Origin: Panagrolaimus kolymaensis
Taxonomy: Eukaryota; Nematoda; Chromadorea; Rhabditida; Panagrolaimidae
Assembly (NCBI GenBank): GCA_028622995.1
Contig: JAJQJQ010000006.1
Span: forward strand, 8,482,283 to 8,546,282
Length of the DNA stretch: 64,000 nt
Direction of reading: 5' to 3'
Shown here: positions 50,601 to 60,949 of the stretch, piece after piece
Layout: every line of letters starts with the position of its first letter
How positions within the stretch are numbered: position 1 is the stretch's first letter
Translations under genes and position numbers: made by a program
The notes under the pieces: generated by a model
What the model was told of the DNA's origin: nothing
Database searches by the model: none
The model's input: the letters and a program-made list of their open reading frames with translations, nothing else

Positions 50601-53600
50601 GATCGATGAGGCTTTTCCAATGATCATTCCATAAAGCTGCAGGATCTTTTGGTTGATTATAAATTAAAAGCAATGCGAATACAGTTCGACAATCTCGTGG
50701 CATGTAAGATGAAATAATTTCTTCCATAGTTGAATAACACATTTTATCATCAACATAAAGGCCTCGAGCTACTGCAGCTTCATGGAAGGTTTTGTATTGA
50801 ACTTTTTTGTACCATTTTAAAATTCCATAATTGCTTGGTCCTTTTACACACCTTAATAGTTCACGCAAGCAATATTTTTCAACCTCGCTAGGGTATATGC
50901 ATCTCAAGCGGCCAACTACTTTGACTTCATTCTTTCGACGAATCCATTCTTTATTTTTTTGATCCCATCGATAGTATTCTGGAATTTGATGATAATATAA
51001 ATCCATTGATCGAGGTTTATCATCATCATCAAAAATAAAAGGATTAACAATAAAAGCTTCACATTCATCATTCACTAATTTGAAGAATGCAGTAAGTTTA
51101 GAAACAGCTTTATCATCTTCCTCAACTCCATCATTTTCAGTCAATTTATTAAGGGTTTCTTCATCATCATTGGGATCAAATACTACGTTGTGTTCGGATT
51201 CCAGATGAACATCAAGTACTTCAACGGAATGAGATTTTTTGCAACGGAACATTCCAATCAATCCCAAAATAGCCTCAGTGGCACTCATTAGCTGCATCTT
51301 GCGATATTGAGTGATTTCATTGTAATCCACTTTGTTGCTTGTATCAGGTGAATTTTTAATTTCACGAACTGAGACGAAGGCTTGATCATTGCCCTTGTAT
51401 ATGTATTTATACAAATATTTGACGCATTTGAGACCCCCGCAGTGTTCCAAGTTGATGTGGCAGTTGTATTTGAGTATTAAATAACGGTTATGTGCCACCA
51501 CATGTTGATTTGTCATTGGAATATTGCGACGTTTTCCACTTGGAAAAGTATCAATTTCGCGTCGATCAGCGGGTCTTTTCAATGCAGCAAATCCATCGGT
51601 TCTTATAACAGTTTCATCCGAGAAGTTCTTCGGGAAATCTTTTGAACAAATTCCTTCCTTCTTTCCTGGGCCACAAATACCTTTGCATTTTCTTGGATCA
51701 TGCATCATAAATTTTAATACACTATCATGATAACGGAGCTGATATTCGGCATCATAAGAAGTATCATTTTCATCTGGCATGACTGGTAATTGGGCGGTAA
51801 TAAGATCATCAAGTTCTGTTGGATCATTATATTTATAACCTTCTTCCATGGTTAAGAGCAAATGCAAATGAGGCATACCTCTTTTCTGAATTTCCAATGA
51901 TACGGAATAAGCAAGCACTTTTCCAAAGATGTTCCTTTCAATTACATCTTTAAGAAATTCTTTAGCTTTCAATTTGAAAACACGAACGGTAAGATCAGGC
52001 CGTTGAATCCAAGTTTCTCCAGGCCGAAGATTTTCAGTGATCTCCGGCCAGTTAGGATTTCCAGTAAATGTTGGAAATAAAGTAGGAAATCCATAACGAT
52101 TAGCTATCGCGATGTTATCTTTAAATTGTTCCTCCATATAGCGGCGGCTACCTCGGAAATCTTTGTTGAGAAGAATAATTTTTCCTAATTCTTTTCCACG
52201 AAGTGCTTCATCACGATTAATTTTAGCTTGAAGAGCTTCACGAAGTCGATTACATTGATCATAACGTTTTTGTCTATCTTCAGCTGCTTGCAATTTTTCA
52301 ATCCAATCTAGCCTTTGCCTTTGAACATTAAGCCATGCACCGATGTAAAATTTTTGAGTAAGCTCTCTTAAACCATTCATTGGATTGAATTCTTTAAGTT
52401 GTTTTTCATTTCGATCAAAAGGCAAAGAGCTATAATGTTGTTTTAAAGAAATATTTTCTCTTTTCTTTGAAGTTGTTTTGGGGAAGTCATCTTCGCATTC
52501 GTCAAAATCTTCATCAGAATCACTACATAAACCTTTTTCATTTAAAATATCATAATTATCATCAGATAAAATATTTAGGGGCGCCGCCGCTTGAGTAAAC
52601 GCTGATATGGGAGCATTTACAGTTGATTGAGTTTGAATATGTTGAGGTGCAGAAGAAGCGACAATGAGAGGATTTTTTTTATTAGTAAATGAATTTTTAA
52701 CAGCAGGTTTAAGTTTTTTCATTCCTGGGCGCCATCCTTCTTGACCATAAATGAAAATTAAAGGATAAGCTGCTGCATCTGCGTATGAGTTGTAATGTGG
52801 AATATGCCGAATATCATTACTTCCATCTTTTGAAATACCAAACCAAATACCTTTGGGTCTTTCACTGTCCTCTTCAGCATGATAAAGAGTAAATACTTGC
52901 CCCCCTACAGTTGGTAATGTGAAGCATCCAGGATTTGTATTTTTTTCACTTCCACTTTCCCACACCAAATAAAATTTTCGAAGGACTTTGTTTTCAAGTG
53001 CAGCCTTTCGCTCGACTTCAGCAAGAATATCTTTCGTGTTTGCAAGTATCTTTGCGAGAGGATGGCATTCACGTAGCATGGCTTCAAGTAAGCCAATAAG
53101 TTCTTTATGCTTAACAGCATCTTCAGCTTTAAAATGTAATTTATGAGTTAGATCAGATATTCTATTTTCACAAGCTTGATTTGAATCAATGGTATAATTT
53201 TGAACAAACATTGGATTGGCACCAAGATTCGGGTTTAAATCACCTGCAGTATGCTTAAGTTCTCCTTCAACTTTGAATGTATCTGCGTGACGTTTTACGT
53301 TAGCTGAAGTTGAAATCATTGCCATCAAGCTGTTGAATTGGGTAGATAGTTTCCAAAAATCTGGATGTGCAGCAATGGCTTCCCATATTGGAGGCATTTG
53401 TGGAACATTAGGTATGGGTACTGTTCCATAACTACAGCATGCATTACTTGTTTCACCTTTAAATAGCATTGCACCGCATTTATATCGGCATGGGATATTC
53501 ATTGGGCCAAGGTAATGACGTTCTGGATTTATTTTTGAACTATTAAGAGCAACAGGTTTTCCTTGTTGTCGAAGAGAATTGATCTGCTTTGTTCGTTTAT

Positions 53601-55368
53601 CATCATAAAGTTGTTTAGTTTTAGCTGTTCTTGGAAGAACTCTTTGTGATCTTCGAAGTTGAGTAATACGTTGCGTAGATGGAGGAGCAACATTCTTTTG
53701 TTGAATCAAATCATTATCCTCCAGAAGATCTCGTGGTTCATCAGGAAATACATCATAAGCTTGATCTTCAATATATTCAAAACATGTTGGTAACCAATTT
53801 GGAATATTAATATGTTCATTATCTTGACGCTCAAGATTGAGAAGATACAACCCTGCCAACAAAACACGGAAACGTGCATTTTCTCGTTTAATATTAAGTT
53901 TATCCTTTTCAAAAAACATAGATTCTCCAAAGAATGAAACATGTTCAGCAATAAGCATAATATTAAAGGCACTATCTCCTTGAAGTTCTTGATAGTTAAA
54001 AGAATCATAAGGAGCTCTTTCACAATTAATATTATCATTAATAATTTTTGCGGATTTTAATTCATTCATGATCATTGTGCAAATATCTAGTTCTTCTTCA
54101 CCAAAAACTACACCAAGTTTAGCTCCCAACGGAAGGGGATCAAAAAATAGAGCTGTCTCAAGATTGCAATTGATTATTAATATTGTCCAATTATTATCTT
54201 GCAATGGAATGGGGCAAAGAATTAAATCCGGCATTGTTGGAAATACTCGAAGGCAATCCTTAATTTTAAGTGGCTTTCCCATTTTGTATGAAGAAATAAA
54301 TAAAGGATCTAATACAGTTATGTTGGAGAATACAATTTTAGATGCATGCCCAGCCATGGAGCACAAAAAGTTGGTGACTTGAACATCATTGAATTTTTTT
54401 GGTTCTTCTGATAACATTCGAACACTATTAAAGAAAAGGCCTTCATAATTTGCTTTTTCTTCATCTTCTTCATCATTATCATAACCAATTTGATCCCTCA
54501 CTTCACAATCATCAATTTCATTTTGTGTTAAACGATCACTTTTATCATTTGAAATATTAGCATTAAGGCGCTGATTTGTAGGAACTGATGGATTTATTAA
54601 ATCTTCAAAAGTCCTCCATGGCCATTCGGGTATATTTATTCTTAAAATACATCCAGAACCATTTAATCGTGCCAGGCGCTCCAAAACGTAGTTTATTCTG
54701 TTTCTTTCAACGATCGTATCCAATGCAGGAAGACGTCTGGATTCGCCATTGAGAATATATGATTCTGGGATAAGAATATCATGGAGGCCACAATTAATAC
54801 CATCCAATTGTCTATCATATGATGTTGTTGGAGCTTTTACCAATTGAATGTTATTTGGAATGATATTGGCAGAAGATAAATCATTAAGAATTTTTTCACA
54901 TTTTTGTCTTTCTGTAGCAGTGAAATTTGCCCGATAATAACCATCACCAAGGGTATCATAATAATAGGCTTTACGTTTCTTAACATCGGCAATTAAAATG
55001 GTCCAATGAAAGTTGGCGTGGTTAATAGGGCATAAAACCAAATCGGGATTTTCGTTATACACCTTCAAGTAATTTTTAATACGTAAAACGTTTTCATCAA
55101 TTATTGGATGAGGATCAATCAAATAAAAAGGATCAAGCACACCAATCTTTTTATATTTTCTTCCAGATCCGCACGCTGCCATTGAGCTCAAACAATTTAA
55201 AATATGATCGCCACCCAAATATTCATCAGGTCTAAGTTGTCGATAAACTTCAAGAGGTAACGTAACTCCATTAAAATTTGGTGGTTCAATAAAAACATGA
55301 TGCAAAACATCTCCTTCGCCATTATCAAATTGAGTATTATTATTGCTTTCAAGTTGAAAAGAATTCAT
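47668..55368 (-). CDS. Helitron Rep/helicase core frame
   Basis: One uninterrupted 2566-codon frame. The transposition core follows the Helitron plan: an HUH endonuclease (FGKVLAYSVSLE, MPHLHLLL, KYLYKYIYKG) that would nick and join DNA through tyrosine, then a superfamily 1 Pif1-like helicase with Walker A GSGGTGKT, WDEAPM Walker B, and GGDFKQLLPV. Unusual is the protease decoration: N-terminal Ulp1 fold with His (HANFHWTIL, ~121), Asp (YYDTLG, ~138) and Cys (DGINCG, ~194), and C-terminal USP-like fold with a Cys box (NVFNDCFLIS, ~2241), a CECG zinc-ribbon Cys pair and a His box (HHYVTW, ~2454). The frame has no stops or frameshifts, so it is intact and possibly active. No APE endonuclease or RPA domain is seen. 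Confidence 0.93.
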   Translation of the reverse strand: MNSFQLESNNNTQFDNGEGDVLHHVFIEPPNFNGVTLPLEVYRQLRPDEYLGGDHILNCLSSMAACGSGRKYKKIGVLDPFYLIDPHPIIDENVLRIKNYLKVYNENPDLVLCPINHANFHWTILIADVKKRKAYYYDTLGDGYYRANFTATERQKCEKILNDLSSANIIPNNIQLVKAPTTSYDRQLDGINCGLHDILIPESYILNGESRRLPALDTIVERNRINYVLERLARLNGSGCILRINIPEWPWRTFEDLINPSVPTNQRLNANISNDKSDRLTQNEIDDCEVRDQIGYDNDEEDEEKANYEGLFFNSVRMLSEEPKKFNDVQVTNFLCSMAGHASKIVFSNITVLDPLFISSYKMGKPLKIKDCLRVFPTMPDLILCPIPLQDNNWTILIINCNLETALFFDPLPLGAKLGVVFGEEELDICTMIMNELKSAKIINDNINCERAPYDSFNYQELQGDSAFNIMLIAEHVSFFGESMFFEKDKLNIKRENARFRVLLAGLYLLNLERQDNEHINIPNWLPTCFEYIEDQAYDVFPDEPRDLLEDNDLIQQKNVAPPSTQRITQLRRSQRVLPRTAKTKQLYDDKRTKQINSLRQQGKPVALNSSKINPERHYLGPMNIPCRYKCGAMLFKGETSNACCSYGTVPIPNVPQMPPIWEAIAAHPDFWKLSTQFNSLMAMISTSANVKRHADTFKVEGELKHTAGDLNPNLGANPMFVQNYTIDSNQACENRISDLTHKLHFKAEDAVKHKELIGLLEAMLRECHPLAKILANTKDILAEVERKAALENKVLRKFYLVWESGSEKNTNPGCFTLPTVGGQVFTLYHAEEDSERPKGIWFGISKDGSNDIRHIPHYNSYADAAAYPLIFIYGQEGWRPGMKKLKPAVKNSFTNKKNPLIVASSAPQHIQTQSTVNAPISAFTQAAAPLNILSDDNYDILNEKGLCSDSDEDFDECEDDFPKTTSKKRENISLKQHYSSLPFDRNEKQLKEFNPMNGLRELTQKFYIGAWLNVQRQRLDWIEKLQAAEDRQKRYDQCNRLREALQAKINRDEALRGKELGKIILLNKDFRGSRRYMEEQFKDNIAIANRYGFPTLFPTFTGNPNWPEITENLRPGETWIQRPDLTVRVFKLKAKEFLKDVIERNIFGKVLAYSVSLEIQKRGMPHLHLLLTMEEGYKYNDPTELDDLITAQLPVMPDENDTSYDAEYQLRYHDSVLKFMMHDPRKCKGICGPGKKEGICSKDFPKNFSDETVIRTDGFAALKRPADRREIDTFPSGKRRNIPMTNQHVVAHNRYLILKYNCHINLEHCGGLKCVKYLYKYIYKGNDQAFVSVREIKNSPDTSNKVDYNEITQYRKMQLMSATEAILGLIGMFRCKKSHSVEVLDVHLESEHNVVFDPNDDEETLNKLTENDGVEEDDKAVSKLTAFFKLVNDECEAFIVNPFIFDDDDKPRSMDLYYHQIPEYYRWDQKNKEWIRRKNEVKVVGRLRCIYPSEVEKYCLRELLRCVKGPSNYGILKWYKKVQYKTFHEAAVARGLYVDDKMCYSTMEEIISSYMPRDCRTVFALLLIYNQPKDPAALWNDHWKSLIDHNPDIPEEIRVRKALAHIASILFHHQKTLKDFNLPDVSEDDLIDSINNVFPTEDNDGEADYKQLNDEQRAFVDKVIESIKNKKDLRRLRLFFLQGSGGTGKTFVYNTLIRMLRARGLKVIAVASTGIAATLLDGGTTAHSAFHIPLDIHQEPNIPKNSPLARLIREADVIIWDEAPMQHKSVLKHVAGLIKNLVGLDEHHSKFGNKTVILGGDFKQLLPVMRNESARASFEASLLCSPLFRDNFKIHTLKTNVRAADDPNYAAWINDVGNGRNQSTTFGINKVQLPDDIVFYHPQPVIDFVYPPEFFEWDTKSQKYLDYVSEAVLMAPLNQTVKDLNEMIISKLKGDHKDYVANNIMTSTLYPDDEILRENFTSEELANFEHSSIPSNTIRLKVGTVVMLTRNILIPLGLCNGTRMVVEKMYDHHIACRILTGRSKGLIYPIVAVLNNFSDQSDDSLPDFTRMQLPIRPAFAITINKGQGQTLRKVGIILYTDSFSHGQFYVAVSRVRERKDIRIFVRQQNTGFAANGQKIPHAQNIVFKEVLTAIKQQDDDQQKDMNAQQVKASQQQIFNDVIDVIDQINDNVYSPLSTPSASQFRIDVNSALPMYDVTHLTQTFQYPSSVINNVSSSQISQPQYRSANDCLKLKNVFNDCFLISAVNAIDLMKELKDSFHNVPENDAASHHELMKVLSGEVPDVQALRNSYPNYRYNPNTNDQHDGFEMFSTLIQSLHELSRSLFEFPIYTYHVCECGRVPQQPTMGSMLELNVVNSLTKQVTSTFDGMLENFVGPNVITGFMCTQQHEIVSNDVYSFTRSQTYLNVGINNVDATGQPRFIASNSLHINGHEIGGAKWKLIGAIQHIARNHHYVTWRRNEDNKWIVIDDSNSSIVCNRLLDDLAKYRCLIFQRIFNHEQLNSPQQLNIANNDADAQLISEQIKAYFKVQDDANEICDDYDDDVQEEVKEQDEDEEDDEKLFKLDD

Positions 55369-58300
55369 GGAAGCCGCCTAAATTTAAAATTTAATATTTT
55401 TGATAAAAACGGTTAAAATAAAAGTTACCCTTTCAACTTTTCCATGCGCATCAGGCACTTCCAAAGAAATCGAATCATCTTGAGCATTTTCTGATGCAAC
55501 TTTGCTTCGCTTAGGGGCAACCTTAAAATTATTATATATATAATCACACATTTCTATTTTTAATAAAAAATTACTTCATTAGCCTGATCATTTGTAGTTC
55601 TTTTTAAAAGAACTGAAGAAGAATTTTCTTCAATTTCATTATCAGTTGACATAGTGCTATCATTATTATCAGTAGCAATTGATAGAGCTTGAGATTTTTT
55701 TCTTTCATTACCATTTTTTCTATTTGCTCTTTTTTCTCTAGCTTTTGTTTCTAATGATTTTTTCTTACCTCCTCCAATCAAATCATCGCATGATTGAGGA
55801 GGAAATTCATATTCATTTTCATCCAAATGAGTTTCTTTTGGCTTTTTAGAAAATAATTTCAATGGATTCAATGACTAAAAAATTATAGTTATACAAATTA
55901 TCTACTATTTTTGAAAGCTCACGAATTTAACTGCTTTCTTTTCTTCTTTAGCCTTTTTCTTTTCAACTTCTCGCTTTGCATTTTCACGTTGTATAGCTGA
56001 ATCCTTTTCAAGTTTCGCTTTTTTCACAGCTTCCTTTAAAGCTATCTCCTCTCGCTTTCGTTCTTCTTTTTCCATTTTAGCCTTTTGTTTTAATGATTCC
56101 TTTTCAAGAATTTTCTTTTCTTTAGCTTCCTTTTTAGCCTTTTTCTTTGCTTCGATTTTATCAACTAAAAATTTGTAAAATACATATATATTATGATTTT
56201 GTGATTAAGGAAAACGGTTACATTCGAGATTATCAATAGCCAATCCTTCAGCAAATAAACTATCGATACGCTCACATTTTTCTTGAGTTGGAAGTTGCTC
56301 AACATTAGCTTTAATTGCCATTTTTATTTCACATTTTTCTATAAAAATAAATATTTTAAAACATTCTCTCTTTCAAAAAATATTATATACCTTCATCTGA
56401 ATCATTTTCATCATCGCCACCAAAAAATCTTTCTTGAATTTCAGCAATATTCATATCACGGCCATTCTGAATTTCAAAATTTTTTTCTTGCCAATCATTT
56501 TCATAGTCATTCATAAGATTGTTAAAACTTTCTTCTCTTTCTTCAGTTTCAATTTCATCTTTTACTCGCGCATCCTCTTCTAATTTTAAAGCTAATTGAT
56601 ACATATTTTCTTCATGCTCTTTAATTTTAAGCTTTTTGAGTTGTTCTTTAATAAATTTAAGTTCACTACCATACAATGAAGGAAGTTCATTTGTATCAGA
56701 TGAAAATGGGTAACATCCAGACGATTTCATAATATCTTCATTTGTTATTTCACTTTGAAACATCTCATCATCACATCGTTCAACTATTTGAAGTATTTTT
56801 GATAAACGTTCAAAATCCAATTCATAATTGACATTTTCTTCTGGAGTTGAAATGTCAACAACACACTTTTTTTGTCTTTCTTCAAAAAAGCCTCTCAAAT
56901 CTCGTAAGCTTGATATTCCGAACGCCCAAGCGGGAAGTTCTTCCCTTTCAATTGGATCCGGATAAAGAATATTTGGGTTTAAGCTAATTGTAGAATCATT
57001 TGCCATTTTAGTTTTTAAATCTCGATAAAGATTTTTTGAGAATAAAGTGGAATTATCAGATGTTGCATTTTTTAAATCTTGGGATGAATTTAGATTCCAA
57101 AGACAAAATCGACTTTCATTATAGCTAATGGTGGAGTGGTTTAAAGCCTTGCGTTGTTGACGACGGATATGCACCATTAATGATTCAGTTTCATCATAAA
57201 GAGAAGTGGAAAGATTACCTTTACTAAAAATTTGATTTTGGAATCATTCAAAAAATGTTTCCATTTTTCTTACCGATATGTTTCTTCCAAGCAACGTTTA
57301 AAATGTCTTAAGCTTATTGTGGAATTATTTTCAGCTAATTCTCGACGTTGCTTTCGAAGGGTTTGAATCATCAATGGATCATCATGATTTTGTTCATAGA
57401 AAGATTTTGATATTTTTTTTGTTGTTTGTCTAAAAAATCGAATAAAAACTTGGAATATATATGTTTTGTGTGATATTATTTTACCGAGTATCATTTAAAA
57501 TTTCTTTTGGCTTTGCTTTAAAAGCCTTGGGTTCTGGCTTCTGACATTGTTTTTGATAAGCTTCATATCTGGAATTAGTTATTAAGTTTATACAAAACAT
57601 ATTGCATATTAAACTTACAATTCATCCATTTTAGTTTCATATGAAATAGGTGGAGGCTTTTGATGCATCCGATATAAAGCTTTTTGTTTTCGCTCTTCAC
57701 GTTCTATATCAGCTTCTTCCTTAAATTTCTTAACTTCCATGGGATTGCTAATTCCATATGCAAATGCGCAAGGCCCGGCATTTGCTTTAATGTCACCATG
57801 TTCAACAAAATCAGGATGAAGGCTGATGGTAGAATTATTTGAAATGCCAAGGGTTTTTCCAATTTTACTATCATTAACTAAATTACTTCCATTTAAGCTT
57901 ATTTTAGAATCATTAATAGATATTTGATTATTTTGAATAAAATCCTTCATCATTGCATCAGATAAATTATGAAGATAAAAGTTACTTCCAAAAGTTGTGG
58001 ATCTAAAAAAATAAAAGTATTGTAGAAAAATAATAGGGTAAAAAAGAGAGAGATTCTTACAATCTGCTATTTTCACTAAAAAAATATTCTTCTCGAAATG
58101 TTATTATTGAAGAATTGGATGAATATTCTGCTTGAAGATTTTTATAATCATTGATTACTTTCTGTACATCGCTTGAATTAAGTGGAAAGAAATTTTTTTG
58201 CTTTAAATAATTTGAGCTAAAAAAAGAAAATTAAAAAGTATATATATTTCAAGCTATAAAAATTACTATTGATTCATTTGTGATGTATTTTGATTAAAAG

Positions 58301-59385
58301 GATCATCATTAATACCATTACGAATATTAGCTTTTCTTTCAGCTTCAAGTTGTCGACCCATGAGTGTAGCATACTTTGCTTCATGTGGCTGTTGATATCC
58401 AAAAGCAAAAGTATGAAGTTCCTCCTTTTCCCAAATGAAATCACGTAAATCACGATCATCAGCTTTATAGGCTATTGAAGGAGGGTGAAGCAAACATTGC
58501 TTTTGGAAAAATTGAAGTCTGAAAAACAATTTTTTAATTAGTTTTGAGTTTTTTAGACATAAAATTAATTTACTCCTCGGTTATTGATTGCTCAGGTTCA
58601 TATATTACAGGGATCATTCTATAATCAGCTTTAACCATAAGCTGATATCTTTCCTTCTCTGCTTCTTCCTTAAATCTTTGCCTTTCCAAATGAGTATGAG
58701 CATTATGAAATGCCCAGGAAAAAGTTCCAGCATCCTTTTTTATGTCACCAAAATCATAAAAATTTGGATTGATGCTGGAAACAGTTTCGTTCTGGGGTAT
58801 TCTCCGCTCCGAACTGGAACGCATCATTTCATCACATTGACGAAAAAAATTATTAACATTAACTGTTTGATTTGAATGAGGTTGATCACAATTGCGAAAG
58901 AAACCATTTAAACTGAGCAATTCATTTGAACTAATTTGATCACAGTTTTTTAAAAAAGAATTTACATTGTTTGAAGAATTGATTGAAGAATTATTAAAAT
59001 GATTAGTGGAAAGAGAATATTCCGAGCTAAAAAAGAACAATATGTTAAAAATAAGAAAGCTTTAATAATTAAAAACATACACAACATTTTTTGAAGGTTC
59101 AATGGATGCTGAATTTTGAGAACTGCTAACAAAATCAAAATTTGGCATCAAAGGTTTTTTATAAGAATTCGATAAAAAAATAGGGATAAAAGTAGGTTGA
59201 GAGCGAGCATTAGTTGATTGAGCACCACCTCTACTTGCCCTCATTATTCCAAGTCTCAATCGCTTTTTTTTATTCCTAACATCATCATCATCATCGTTTG
59301 AAATATCATACATTAAAGGATGATTTGATGAAAAATCGATAATTTCATATGAACATGAGGGTTTTTGTTCTTGCCTTGGAATCAT
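47668..59385 (-). CDS. Giant Helitron fusion protein
   Basis: Predicted 3694 residues from thirteen exons: 59385-59081, 59026-58574, 58518-58267, 58216-58061, 58002-57619, 57568-57485, 57429-57274, 57223-56391, 56338-56222, 56164-55923, 55874-55575, 55521-55429, 55377-47668. All phases agree through to the Helitron frame. The last exon, numbered from its ATG at 55368, holds Ulp1-like module 1 (~1-240), a degenerate Ulp1-like module 2 (~310-520), Rep nuclease with HUH MPHLHLLL near 1166 and tyrosines in KYLYKYIYKG near 1319, Pif1-type helicase with GGTGKT near 1683, and a USP-like module (~2230-2500). The first twelve exons carry diverged repeats and a Lys/Glu coiled coil. TTTCAGG before the ATG could be a trans-splice acceptor. 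Whether the twelve exons belong to the element or to a captured host gene is unresolved. Confidence 0.65.
55429..59385 (-). other. Repeat and coiled-coil exons
   Basis: Exons 1-12 of the fusion (listed there) encode ~1125 residues. Two motifs recur: NSTISLNPN-like (near 58770, 57915, 57830, 57330, 57130, 56990) and a hydrophobic AFAYG-like motif followed by an Arg/Glu helix (near 58700, 58400, 57760, 56930). Exon 2 has a threefold FFRNCDQ repeat. Exon 10 is a Lys/Glu coiled coil; exon 11 is basic. No known domain is recognised. Base use matches the surrounding genome. Confidence 0.6.
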
Positions 59386-59591
59386 CCTGAAAGTAATAAA
59401 TTTATTTTAACACTCATAATAAAAAAAACAATCATAATAAACGGAAAAATTTAAATATATTCAATCAAAAGTAAAAAATTCAGCTAACAAACATAGCACA
59501 CTTGGCCAAAAATGCTTATTTTTTTCTAAAAGCAGAGAAGATTTTTTTTGTTTAATATTTTATATTCAAATTTTTGTTTGTCTAAAGGAAA

Positions 59592-60903
59592 ATGAAAACT
59601 GAAAATTTATTGAAATATGTGTGTAAAAAGAGAAACGATGAAACTTTCATCGATAAACTCAATAATAAATTTACCGCATATTTTTTATTTGTTTTTGGTT
59701 TCATTGTTTATTCTTTGGAGTGGTTTAAAACTCCAATAGACTGTTTTCCGAAATCCGAATGGCCTCCATCCTGGCACACATATGCCAATGCATATTGTTA
59801 TCATGGACCTTTATATTTTGTTGGTAATGCCTCATACCCTCCGCTTCCAGAATTGTTTTCAAAGAATCGAAAAATGGTAAATTACGCGGTAAGTTTTTCG
59901 TTAATTTTTGAGAATATAAAAAATATAAAAAATTTGAACATTGAAAAAGTTATTTAAAAAAACATTTTATAAAAAAACTTTTTTAGTATATTCCTTTTTA
60001 TTTTTTTGTTATGGGACTATGTTTGCAAACGCCTCGATTATTTTGGAATTTCATCAATAAAATTTCAAGTAAGTGGTGACACAATATAATTAATTAAAAT
60101 TTTATTTTTATTCCATTTTTTAGCCTTCAAATTCGAATTATTTATGAATGCTATGGTTGAAAATTATTTGATTAATGTAAAAGATCAGTGTAAATATGTT
60201 GATGGTTATCTTAAACATTTCAAAAATTGTGCAAATCAACGTCGAAAAAATTTAATAAGCGGCAAATTTTTATATCGATCATTTTTATGTGTTAAATTGA
60301 TGAATATCATTAATAACATCATAATTGTAAGTAATTTATTATAATTGAAGTATAAATATTAAAAACAAAATCTTATTTTAGTTTTTCATGTTGACCATTC
60401 TCGTCGCGGATCAAAAAGTTGATTTATTGGGAATTAAAATAATTGAAAATTTGTTAAATCGTCTTGAATGGGGTGAAACTGGAATGTTCCCACGAGTTAC
60501 TGTATGTACCTTCCTTATTCGGGAGCTTGGTGAAGGTCCATTAACCACAATGTCAAGAAAATTTGTGGATTGCAAATTATCGAATAATTTATTAGTGGAA
60601 ATGATTTTTTTGATTTTATGGTTTTATTTTCAAGCATTGATGATTATTAATATTTGCTCTTTAATTTATTGGCTTATTTTTCCATTGAGATCAAAATTTT
60701 TTATTAGCCAATTAGTTAATAATGCCACAAAAGGGCATAAAGGAAGCCAATATAAAAGAAATCTGTTTTTATTTAATAGATCTCTCAACACCGATGGACG
60801 ATTTATTTTGCAAATTGTCAAAATAAATGCGGGCGATCAAACTGCTGATGAATTAACAAAATTATTAATAAAAGAATTTGAACTTAATTTTACTTTAGTT
60901 TAA
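59592..60903 (+). CDS. inx: Divergent innexin
   Basis: Four exons, 59592-59888, 59987-60068, 60124-60326 and 60382-60903, give 367 residues. The innexin plan is complete: first helix (AYFLFVFGFIVYSLEWF), loop 1 Cys (TPIDCFPKSE, YANAYCY), helix 2 with YIPFYFF in place of YYQWVPF, helix 3, loop 2 (FPRVTVCTF and VDCKL), helix 4 (LILWFYFQALMIINI) and a C-terminal stretch with LNTDGRFILQIVKINAGD. The tail is short. It differs a lot from the innexin at 18-22 kb. It starts 206 bases from the first codon of the Helitron fusion, transcribed the other way, so they would share a promoter region. Confidence 0.85.
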
Positions 60904-60949
60904 TTTATTTGGTTTTATACTAAAGTTGAAATTCTTTTATTTATTAGTT

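Larger units (their letters stand above)
47339..59385 (-). mobile_element. Helitron locus (5' boundary unknown)
   Basis: Rolling-circle transposon identified from its Rep-helicase frame. The inferred 3' terminus on the minus strand is CTGG followed by T at 47339, fitting the Helitron rule CTRR|T, and the adjoining ~90 bases recur at 63896 onward in the same orientation. The terminal segment (GTGGATCCCGTGTCACTGG) shows only weak pairing, not the strong GC hairpin of classical Helitrons. I could not find a convincing 5' TC end; the right coordinate given is simply the first codon of the fused gene, and the true end may lie nearer 55378 if the upstream exons are host sequence. Confidence 0.7.

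Noticed and set aside
48997..54382. Plus-strand frames inside the Helitron
   Set aside because: Shadows of the long minus-strand coding frame.
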